Origin: Diadema setosum
Lineage: Eukaryota; Echinodermata; Echinoidea; Diadematoida; Diadematidae
Assembly: GCF_964275005.1 (NCBI RefSeq)
Contig: NC_092685.1
Span: 11,061,654 to 11,125,653, forward strand
Direction of reading: 5' to 3'
Length of the DNA: 64,000 nt
Positions within the stretch are counted from its first letter, which is position 1. Each line of letters opens with the position of its first letter. Shown one piece after another: positions 48,701 to 60,700 of this stretch. The position numbers were made by a program, and so were the translations under genes. The notes beneath the pieces are model-generated. The model made no database searches, was not told where the DNA came from, and saw only the letters and a list, made by a program, of their open reading frames with translations.

Positions 48701-51700
48701 GAAAGTTTGAAGAAAATCGGACAATCGATGCAAAAGTTATGAATTTTTAAAGTTTTGGTGTTGGAACCGCTGGATGAGGAGACTACTAGAGGTTATGACG
48801 TATGAGTGGACTACAATATCAAGAAAATATAAAGAAAATACTACAAAAATCCATTTTTCATGAAAATTACAAATTCCATCAACTTGATATTGACATATGT
48901 TAAGGGTTGCAATTATTCCCCCTGCTTTCTGAAAGCGGTTGGTCCACTGCTCTTTCTTAATTCTAGAAAAGTGAATTTTTGTTGAATATCCTTTATATTT
49001 TCTTTAAAAATTCATAACTTTTGCATTGATTGTCCGATTTTTCTCAAACTTTCACTGATGTGTTCTACTAACGTTGCTGCTTTCACTCAATCCACATTGC
49101 TCTTTGGGTTTACCTTCCCTTTAACCACTCAGAGGATACAAAACAAACCTCTGGCTTGGTTTCGATCAGTTTTTGTCAGCTTTCATTTTTTTGTATGTGG
49201 GTCTGTTGTGATTTTTAAGATGTTTGATCGCATACCTTTAAAAGTGCAATACAAGTAGAGTCTTTATCTGAATATTGGGTTATTACCCATTTGATAAAAT
49301 ATTTTGAATTCTTCACTCTGCTATATTGTAAGCTATTATGAGGAATATAAAGTGAAATGCTATTGAACAGATTCCAGTTATCACTGGTATGAAAGATATT
49401 GGAAAGGAATGGTAATTTCTTGTTTTAGTGTTACAGTACGTCTAATTGTACACATTTAGGATTCTCATCAACAAATGAGTACACTGTATATGGGACTATA
49501 GAATGTGTCCTTGACAACATAATTCATGCAGACAGGTGCCAGTAGGAGATTGATTTTACATTGTATGTGCAGATATATGCAGTTGAAGAAAAAAACTGTG
49601 GTAACAAATATGTACTACCATGTAGGTCCATGGTACTACCAAACCTTAAAAAACACAAGTTTAGCGTGTGTTAAATCTGCAGACAGATACGTGTAACATA
49701 CATGTATAATGATGTTGAAATACTGTAGATGAAATAACACTTGGGTGTTTAGAAAAAAAAAATTGAAATACATTATTTCATCGCTGTCAAGAAATAACAA
49801 ATATTACAGTGAGGGTAGACTTGTTTCTGAAATGGTTTATTTTACTCTGCTGCGTATGAGAAATATTGAGAGTGGTATTGGTAAATCTGATCACATGCAA
49901 ATTTTCATATTGGGTTTTGTTGTGTCACCTTTAATGATTATTTTCAACTTCAATTTTTACGGAGCTTAATTTTGGTACAGAGATACAGGTTGCTGGTGTA
50001 AGATCATGCAGCTCACACTTATTGGAGAGGGAACATTCTTAAATATTAAATGGGTTAGTCAAATACCGGTTAGTGATTGGCTAAACACAGTCACGTGATG
50101 GAGGTACATTCGTTATGTTCACCCATGGGCGAACATTCTTGTTATGTTCTCCCATGGGAAAACATTTTCACGTAACAAATACCTGTGCGCACAGTGAATT
50201 TGGCTCTGTGCGCATGCTGGACCTTTACGCTAAGCGTACCATGATATCAATAAGGTATCCGGTGTACGGTTTGATGCGCCACTTTCAGAGCGTGAAATCA
50301 ATTGATATTAATGGTATTTGACTAACCCATATTATAACAGATGATAACTTTTGTTGTCGGGAACATACCAAACGTTTTACCCTCAGGGTTTGAAATGCTA
50401 TTTCTGGAGGCTGTAAGTCCCTCGACTTCGTCTCGGGACTTATAACCTAGCTCCCTCAATAGCATTTCAAACCCTTCGGGTGGAACATTCGGTACAGGAC
50501 TATGTTTCCTTCCCCGCCGGTCATCATCTACAATGTATATAATGGTGCCTTTTAAGCAGGCAGGTTTGATGCTCAAGCACAGTGTAAATCTCCTATGGAA
50601 AGCGCAGCGTTGGCAGAAAGGCGGTATTTTTTTTTTTTTCAGGTGAATTATTCATATTTTCCATCGAATATCCATCAGCAGCGAGTGCTTGCTGTTCATG
50701 AATTTGCATGTACTGTATACCGTGGTACATTGTATGTTCACAATAGACACTTACAGGTGTAGTGTGCAAAACGACAGCTAGAATTACATTGTAAGCCCAT
50801 ACAAATCTGTATGCACCCATGTAGTGAGAGAGATATTGTCAATGTTTAATACAAATGCAGTCCCCCCCCCCCCCCTTTCATTCCACATTTCTTTCCAACT
50901 ACTTTACCTTTAATTGCTACCCACCAATAATACTGTACATAGTAATACAGGTCTAGCCATTTGATCTACAAATGTACCTACCTCCACCAACCTATTGGTA
51001 TTTCCACTGTGCAAGTGTTATGTAATCAGTCTTTAATTTCATAAAAGTCAGCCTGTACTGTAGTACTGTACAATCATAGCTACAATGTACAAATGTATCT
51101 TGTATACACTGTATGTATTAACACACATAACCTGTGCACATACACACATTGTGTCTTGAAGTCAGTCTGCTTGGCAACACAGAAATTTTCTAATAATAGC
51201 AGGGGTCGCACTTAACTTTTTTTTTAAACTAGCCAGGCGGACTACTTAGAGTCAATTTTGACACTGAAGCAATATTTTGGCTAGCCAGATGGACTAGTAA
51301 CTTCAGAATTTTACGATTTTTAGCTAGTCCGACGTGATTTTGGGTGGCCAATGGCCAGCGGACCATCGCCAATTTCGAACCCTGAATAGGACAGCAACAT
51401 TTGCAATAAAACCTTATTTATCAGTCCAGAATGTTAGCATATTGAAGAGCTGTAAAACAACCTTAATACAGATTGTGTAGGCCTATAATGGAAGTGCTTG
51501 ATTATCTAGCTATAAATGTAACAGAACTCTCAACTGCCTACTAAATTCTTTAGAAGTGTGTCACTGGCAGAGACCACTGCCGAAGCTCTGTTACATGTAC
51601 ACATGTATGCTTATTTTCAATCTTAGCTATTCCACGTGTAACCTATTAAACATGAAGCAGTTTGCTAAATAAGTCATACATGCACAAGAGAATAACAATT

Positions 51701-54700
51701 CTTTGAATTTCTGAATGTAGACTTAACTTTCCTCTGGAACATGAATGTTGCAAATTTCAGGATTAAACTTGGAATCAAGTTCAGTATGTTATACATGTAG
51801 ATGTACAATTTGTACGTGTATAGGGATCACCCAATAGAAACAGAAAAGTGACTTCCCTTGAGCAGGTCACCAGCATTTGGTTTGGTTTTGTTTCTGTATT
51901 TTTCCCTCCAGGTACAACTACATGTACAAATACTGTAAAGGTGGAAATTTTTGCCATATGGATATTTTCGCACATTTTGTGCAACATTAAACAAGTGCAC
52001 ATATATTATGCAATTGTATAAGCATGTTCGCGCTGCCAAAGTCATGTAGAAAACTGAATATGACAGCATTGAGCTGTTTGAAGTGCTCACTGAATTGTTT
52101 TGACCATCCACGAAATTCATCTTACCTGGCTGAGTAGGAAAAATTACCTACACAAAATTTCCACATTCACAGAAACTGCAAAGTATGCAGAGAATGTGAT
52201 TGGTAGAATTTACTATATTTGTTTAATACTTCATTGTCAATTCTGTACTCAGTGACCATGGTCAACACTGCACATAGATGACAGGTTGGCCGCCTATTTG
52301 ACTTTTGGTATCACATATCACAACTCAATGTCAGGTATACTTACAATTTGTACATAATTGTGTGCAGGAGAACTTTTGACATGTACTTACATTGTACTTA
52401 TATCTCAGAAAGAAATGAGTGTCAAAATTATCTTTTTACTCATTGTTGATTGGCACTGTTAATGGGGCAGTTAAAATACTCATGTCTGGTTAGTTGTTTT
52501 GATATGCTATTTAATAATGAAAGGTATCATTTATATAAGGCTATTCTCTGAAGATGAAAATTTTGGTGCTGTACAAGCTAATTCGACAGTGTTTGGCAAA
52601 AGAAAAGATACAACTCCATTGAGCAAGAAAATATGCTCTTGAAGTTACACTCAATATCACCTAATGAAGACATTTAAGGAAACTTTGGACTGATTGAATG
52701 TATCTGAACAGTCTGGACTGTACTGTACACATTGTGTACCAAGTGTTGAAGTAGGCATTTCACACATAGTAGCATACAGCTGTATGTAGGACTTTGTACA
52801 GTATCATGTTCTTACACACTGACAATGGATATTAGAACAGGTTTGCTTTCACCATTCTGTTAGATATTCAAGCACTTTTTTTTTTGTTGTTGTTGTTGCT
52901 CAAAGGAGTATTCTAAACTAGTTTTCATGGTCTTGATAATTAAGACCTGTATTGTTTGTTTGAATTTATTCATAAAGGCAAAGCACTTTTCTTCATCTAG
53001 GTATTAAACATTGATTGTATGTTTTCTTGCTCTATGCATATCTCACTCCTCATTGGACGGTATTATATAACACCTGAAGAGATCCTTGTCATTTGATTGG
53101 TTGTTTGACATTTATCATTCAGCCCATTTCACTATGACGTCATCATCCGTGCAATTGTGGCTCCATTTATTGTGCAATTTTGGATCCATACGATTTGCTC
53201 CATTGCACGCTCGCTGAGAGCCCGGCACACTGCGCGTGTTATACATGTACGTGCTTGTGTTTGTAGTGTATGTATGCGATAGCGCGCTAGCGTAAAGCAC
53301 TCAGTAAGCACTCTCACGATCTCAGATTCTCTTATTTTTAATTTAATAAAACATCAATTTAATTACAATTATCTATTTTAGGCGTTATATATAACAAATA
53401 ATAAATGTTTTTCATTCATGCAATGGACAGAATATCTCATTCGGTGAAAGATGAAATATTTGATCCATTTAACTGGGCTGCGCCTCTATGAATGGATCAT
53501 TTCATCTTTCACCTCATGAAATATTTTATCCATTGCACTCATAAACATTCATTATTTGTGTACTGTAAAATGAGGAATGTTAGCATGCACTTTAATTTCG
53601 CGAATTTTGCGAGTGCCAAGATTCGTGAAATTAAAATGCTTGGGAAATTTCTTGTCTACACTATATACATTGAACGCCAGTGGCAATTCGCGAAAATTTC
53701 ATGCCACAAAAAAGGCCGTTGGCTCCAATTCACGAAAATTTCATGCTGCGAATATATCATGTTTCATAGTATTGGAAAATTTTAGCCCTTTCTGAAAGAA
53801 TTTAACCCTTTAATAAGTCCCTGAACTTCTCGAAGCTGTCCCTTTCATATCGATCACTGGTGTGTGTGGCATAGGTTTGTACATGCCAATTACCATCATA
53901 CAAACTGTGTGTGCTTGTGTGGTGTGTTGATGTGTGACAATTTTTGTGGTTTAGTGTCCTGATTCATACCATCCCTGTATCACCCAACTCTGTGAGTTAA
54001 CTTCCATTATTACATAATCAGTTGTTTGTTTGTTTGTTTGTTTGTTTGTTTGTTTTTTAACCTGGCATTCAAAAGTGTGAGATGTACTGATACTTGCCGG
54101 TGGAGGTTTGACACTGCAAGCAGCCTCAGGGTACCAGAGGCTTGATATACAGTGATCAGGGGCATGCTGTTTGATACTCAGGGTACACTGTCTGGGATAC
54201 TGTGACAGATTGTTACACTTTCTGCCTCATACTGAGCAGGGAAATTGGAATGACTGCGGCTAGATAATTTCCAATCATGGCACCTGGCTTTATCACCCCA
54301 TTGTGGAATGAATACTAGTAATATGCACTGTTCAGAGACATGCAAACCATGGCCGCGGTACAGACTAATTCCATGATTACCAGCGTTCCAAAAGGTGCAC
54401 CAAATCATCAATGATTCATATAGTGGTCTGTACACTGAAGATAAGAGCAGATATATATATATATGCGGTATACATGAAAGGCAGGAGAATTTTATCACAG
54501 GTAAAATAGGTGTGGAAGGTTATGACATATCTTGACAAGGGAGAGGGCAGTGAATCAGATATACAGGTCATCAACTTCTAAACTATTCAGAGTGTACTGA
54601 GTATGCATACTTTATAACAGCAGAGCCACAATGGCTAGGGAAGATACAATTTTACTCTGAACCATTTCATGGAGCTGTTTCATGTTTGCAGAGGTTATTT

Positions 54701-57700
54701 CTGTTGTGGCTTCTAAAACTAAGGCTACAAATCCAAAATGTGTGGCGCAAATTCAAATTTTGCAATTTTTTCATTGTAGAAGTGTAATTGTATAAATCTT
54801 CTGGATATTAGAAATAAAATCTGATAAAATGTTATTTTTCATTCTGTTTTCCAGAAAATCTTCCTCTTCGTGCCCGAGTTGATACATGCTAGATGGCAAT
54901 TCCACAGTATAGGTAAGTTACATTTTGACAAGTATACGATATCTAGTATATATTGATGACTGCATGTGCGTGCATTTACCATGAGGTGTGGATGTCATTT
55001 GTTGTTGGCATGCTGCTTTCTTCTCTCGGTATTTCTTTTCATAAAGTCAGGAATTTTTACCTCAGGGGCACAACATATTTCCATTGAGTTTGCTCTGAAG
55101 ATTTGAGAAGTGGAGATGTGTTATCACATTTGTAGAATACCCTCATGCTTGCTGCCTTTTAGATTATATTCAGTTAACATGGCAATGGTCATGTGCCATT
55201 GTACAGTGTATGTGTATTTTCCCATTAAATTTTCTTGATATATATTTTTTCTGCTCTGTGTTTTCTAACCAAAAAAAAAAATCCATTCTAATAAAAACCC
55301 TGATAATAAATGCAATTAATGCATTTGAGATTACAAAATAATTTTCCTTTATTAGCACAATTCTAGATGATATCATCTTCTTTCTGTACTTAAACATGTG
55401 ACATTTAGGCAGTTCTTTGATTTGGGCCGTGTTTATGCTTCCCCTTTTCGGGCCAGAATCAGCATTTTGAAACGTGATTAGTGCAAAACGCTGTTGCGTT
55501 CATGCTCACTTCGATAGAAACGCCAATTCAAAACGCCGATCCAAAACGCACAAAAAGGTGCGTTTACGATCGGCATTTCTGACTAATCACGTTTGATGGG
55601 GAAGCATAACACAACAGCGTTTCTAAACACCCGGCCAGCCAGCTACCCTTACCTGTGCAGTTTTCCCATGTACTGTGCATGTATACGCATGTCTTTCCCA
55701 GCTGCTCTCCCAGGCCAGGCCACCGATCGCAGCGCGCGCCCCAATTTAACCTGCCTCTGCTGAGGTCAGCAAAGCAATCGCAAACGCTCTTTCCAAGACT
55801 CAAAGAAAGTGAGCATAAACAGTGCTCCCGTGAACAGCGTTTTGAATCAGCGATTTAAAACGCTGATTCTGCCTTCGCAAATTGAGCATAAACACACCCT
55901 AAGATTCTCTTCCTTTCTCACTGATGTAGTACAATCAGGGCCGGCGGAGCGTTTTCCACTTCCGGGTTTCTTCAGCTGACAAGCAAAGAAAAAAAAAAAG
56001 GGGGGGGGGGGGGGTCTTCAGCGGAAAAAAACATAACTTTATCGGTCATACTTCAAAATCTCTATCTATTTCTTTTTAGTGCCACTTACGTACTTCCGGG
56101 TTAAAAAAAAGTGTGGGGGCCCAAAGTGATGACACCTTATGTATTCCTTTGTCTGGTGCACAAAAAGTGTGGGGGCCCGAGCTTCCACGGCCCCCACAGT
56201 TCCGCCAGCCATGACAGTGACCATTAAACCACATCATATCCCAGACATACATTGTAAGATGAAAACAGTAGGCAATGAGTGATACATCATTTTTTACAAT
56301 ACATGTTCTCCTTTTGCTTGTTCAGAATAAGTGAAGATGCCCTACAGGTTTCTGTGCTTCTTATTTAGCAAGTTACTTGACGATACACAAAATTTCCAGT
56401 CATCTATATCGTATAATTATGCAAATTGGTTTAATAGAATATAGCTACTTACACAATCTCAATAGTTTGTCACTTAGCTAGTTGCATCACGTATCTAGTG
56501 TGAAACCATTCAAAAGCTACATACGGTATGTATAAGAATGTGTTGTCACCTTGAAATTCAAGAATACGACTTTGTATCTACATTTTATATGTATACTGTA
56601 TGTATACATACAGGCGTACAACCGCTGTACGTACATTGTACACATATCTTTTCTCTCCTGTAGGCATATACTGAAGTTTGGGATGGTTATGCATTTCTTC
56701 CTCAACATAGATCTGTTTTGGAAGGCAGTCTCTGTCCCATAGAGTGATTATGATTTTGCCAACCTTCCTGGGTTAGTTATTCCAGGAGATGGCCGAGGGA
56801 TCATACATTCTTTTAATATCTTTGCCTATGGATTTCTTGCACCATTTCAGCCCAAAATAACAGGCTTAATATTTCTATGTCTAGACATATACTGAAGAAA
56901 GTAAGTCTAACAACTTACTATCAAATTAAAGTACAAAAGTAAATATTGTGTACACCCCGTCATTACATCTTTTTGAAGTCATCCTTATTGTATAAATTCT
57001 TATAAATACTTAAATAAAAAATGCCTAAATCACATCTAGATACATGTCAATAACTGTCTTGTGAAAGTCTGGTATCTAAGACCCCGTTTACAGTGCGGGG
57101 CTGGGTGCGGGGCCAAAGTTGGCCGCGCAAATGGCCATGCTTTGGAGGTGGTCTTGGCCGTGGCCGAGCCGCGGCCAAGCCCGGCCTTTTCTCAGTGTAA
57201 ACGCAAACTGGGCCAAATGCGCGGCCAAATGTCTGGCTTCCAGACCATCTGCCCGTACTATTTCGCCATTCAGGATATTAACCCCCTCAACGTCGAAAAC
57301 TAGTTATAGTTTAAGGTGGTTTTGCCCTGCAAAGGATTTTTCCTTCGGCAAAGGAGTTTGCCCTAACGGTGACTTCGTCGCCACAGAATCCAGTTGGCAA
57401 AGGGTCTGAAAACCAGACTATACCAAATTGCATTTGTTTACAAGCAGAGCGCCACTACGACAAAATATTGAAAGGTTTGAATTAAAAGCGCGGCCGAGCC
57501 TGGCAGTGTAAACGGACAAATCGCAATTGAGGCTTGGCTCGGCCACGGCTCGGCCCAGCCCGGCACTGTAAACGGGGTTATAGTGTGTTAAAAACTGTCA
57601 GTGTTTCTAAATTTCCAAAAAGCAATGCTAGCGGACAGTATAATCAATTGATATCTAAAACAGTAAATTGATTTTGAATCATTATAATTTGACAATAATT

Positions 57701-60700
57701 TACAATCGTAGTCTGCTTACTTCTAGAAATCACCTTTAAAGAGGCCATTTTGCATGTTGATGCTGTCCACAGTGATGATCATGTTGTCTGCGATGTTACA
57801 TTGTGAATTGGCTATGATGAGTGAAAAAGAATTTTATACTGGACGATATCATTTGACCTAGAACTGAAGGAATTTCACGTGGGAATAGAGTTAACTTGCA
57901 ATCACAATAAGCAGATGTTACCAAAAATAGGGACAGGGAAGCTGGTCTATCAAAAGGTTCTGTGAGAGATTAAGGGTAAGTGACAATGCCCTCAAAAGCC
58001 ATGTGAAGTGCAAGTAAACTCTATTGTTTTTATTTCATATGTTGCATAAAGACAAGCAAGTGTGGTATCGTGAAATTTGTACTGATGTCAATCATGTTGC
58101 TAATTGTCATCAATGACATCCTTTTATTCTCTGACTGCTCTATTTCCAGGTCGAATCATGAAGAAACTTCTGCATGTTGGCAATGGACTCAAGGTACTTA
58201 CTGTTTTATGATAGGCATAAGATGTGCAATTTCATTTTGAATTCTAGTATACTCTGTCTGCGAAGAGTTGTGTGGTACATGATGGAAGTTAATATTGTGT
58301 GTAGCTGGCAGTGAGAAACACTTCACCATGTGTTCAAGTAAAACTCAAGTGACAGAAAAACAAGGTTTTGACTCACTTTTGTAGAATGGATTCTTGTCAT
58401 GAAGATATGCTCCACAGCAATAATTCATTTTCATGATCACTCACAGTCAGACATAAATTTGGGATCTTCTTGTTCGTCTGAATCAGTAGTGGCCATGCCT
58501 TTGTCAGCTCTTGTTATGTTTGGTTTTTTTTCGTAGAAAAGAGTCTCCACTTTTAGGACTTGGCTGTGGCCCATCGTATCTCTATGAACCATCTTTGTAT
58601 ATATTTTTTTTCTCTCTGTTATAATGTTCAAATACCATTATTGTAAGTAAGGTTATGGGCATAAATCACAATTATGGCTGACTTTGAATTCACCATCAAT
58701 TTCACCGGTTTTAAAGAAATGAACGGGAAGTTGTTCTTATGCATGATGGTTCTGGGAAACATGGCATCCATTCAAGTGCGCAGTGATCTGGAGGCCTTGA
58801 TACCAATGCTGTGCATTACCCTGTGCTGTTCTCTGGTTCCATATGGTTAGGACAATCACTATTAGTGGGAGCACCTTAAGGAAGTACTGGTGTCTTCTCA
58901 AGCTGCACACAAATATCACACATATGTGCTACACAGCATGATGAGAATGCCTATTGCTCCTATCAGCTGGTGCAAATATCGGTGATGGTTTGGTTCTTTG
59001 CTGGCACAGAGATGCTGTGTGTGAGAGATGTACACGTATATGTAGAATATATAGATGTGTAATACACGAAGAAGATATTTCTTGCATTGCAATGCTGGAT
59101 AAGAGTAAACATATATCGTTGCTAGTGTGACGAGACCTTGTATCTCAAATTTTGGTGAAAATGACTTTTGGATTAATGGTCAGATAATCAGTTAAGTGAT
59201 GTCATGCCCAAATCCTAGTTGTCTTACCCCCAAAGTTGAAGCCACCACGGCATGTCAAAGGGAAGGTTATCCCATTTGATATAGTGCTTTGGCTGTCATG
59301 TTTTCTTGCTCTCCTGAACATTTGACATTTTTGAGATATGAAGTCTTGTCGCCCCAGTAATGATATACAATGTAAGTGTCTACAGGTGTGTGTGTCTGTG
59401 TGTCTGTCTGTCTGTCTGTCAGTATGTGTTTTATGGAATATAGGGTTTCTTTGTATTGTTTGTGTTATTAAAGCAGCAATATGGAATACTGCTTTTGGGA
59501 GGGGTATGTTCTTACAGCAAAAGTCCAACAAAAATATAGCAAGAAAGAGATAATTGTCATTATTTTTTTTTATGCCTGCCCTTGACTGTATTTTTTTTTG
59601 TTTTTGTTTTTTTGTTTTTTTTTGTTTTGCTGTGGATTAGTAATGCTAGTGCAGTGGTACTGGTGATGCTGTTGAGAATTTGGCACATGCAAGAACTGCC
59701 TATGCCACCATTATAGTGACAGGGCATCAGCATTACACTGTTTGGTATTGTAATGAGAGATATTTATAGTGAAATAAAAAAAGTGTATTAAATCTTTCGG
59801 ATTGTTTGATATTTAGTATCCATTTACACTGTGGTATTAAGATCTTAATGCAACAGAATCTTCTTGCATGCGTATGGCACTAAAATTGCTTTCACCCATT
59901 TTTAGGAAATCCAGGGTACAGTGCATAAAAAGGAAAAGAGAAATAAAAAATCAACATGGAAACTCTTCAGTTGGTACCCCAGGGTATTGAATACTGCATC
60001 ATTTGTTCACAATGAGAAAAACATCAACAAAATTTCACATTAGGCGTGTCTTCATCAGCCCGAAGTTTCAAGATAGCGCGCTATCTTGCGGTTACCAAAC
60101 TAGTCCGATGTCAAAATAGCGCGCTATCTGCGTAGTGAAGACGCAGATAGCGCGCTATTTGATCGGGAAAATTTCCCCCAAAATCTTGGTCTAGTTCGTC
60201 AACTAGAGCGCTAATTCGTGAAATAGCGCGCTATCTTGGGTGCGTCTCCATCAGCCCGAAATTTTCTCGATCCCTCCACGCTTCTGGTTCGCCAGCTGGC
60301 AATGGAAAGCGCATGTACAAGCAGCTAGTGTATAGTACATTACACGCACGGTGTATTCAAGGATCACAAGTGTGTACTATAGGCCTACTGTTGTTGTCAT
60401 CTTTAAAACCAGGGAGGTTATTTCTCTCACCTCCCTATTAAAACTCAGTGCCTTGCATGCTAGCTGGTTTTTTGTTTGTTTGTTTGTTTGTTTGTTTTTT
60501 GGTAAACTTCTTCTTCTGGTCCACTCTATTCATACCTTAGCTGAAGATTCTTGCAGATTGTGTGCATTTTGGATTTGTTTAAACATTGCAATTCGTTAAT
60601 TTCATATAAGATGCCTCACTGGACAGAAGAAAGAGTAGCGTTATTAATATCCCTTTGGGGAGAATTTGCTGTACTGCTCACCTCCCTGGTTGTAGAATCG

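Larger units (their letters stand above)
43494..54854 (+). other. RALGAPA intron 2 (11.4 kb)
   Basis: Hosts several inverted-repeat elements listed separately, a (CAA)n run at about 44690-44714 beside GTGACGTC/GTCGCCACC-rich repeat-like sequence (44.3-44.85 kb), a (GTT)n run at 47881-47905, and a (TTTG)n run at about 54020-54052. No nested gene is supported. Confidence 0.6.
54913..58149 (+). other. RALGAPA intron 3
   Basis: Holds the GC-rich elements at 55424-55900, 55936-56216 and 57081-57578. No nested gene is supported. Confidence 0.6.
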
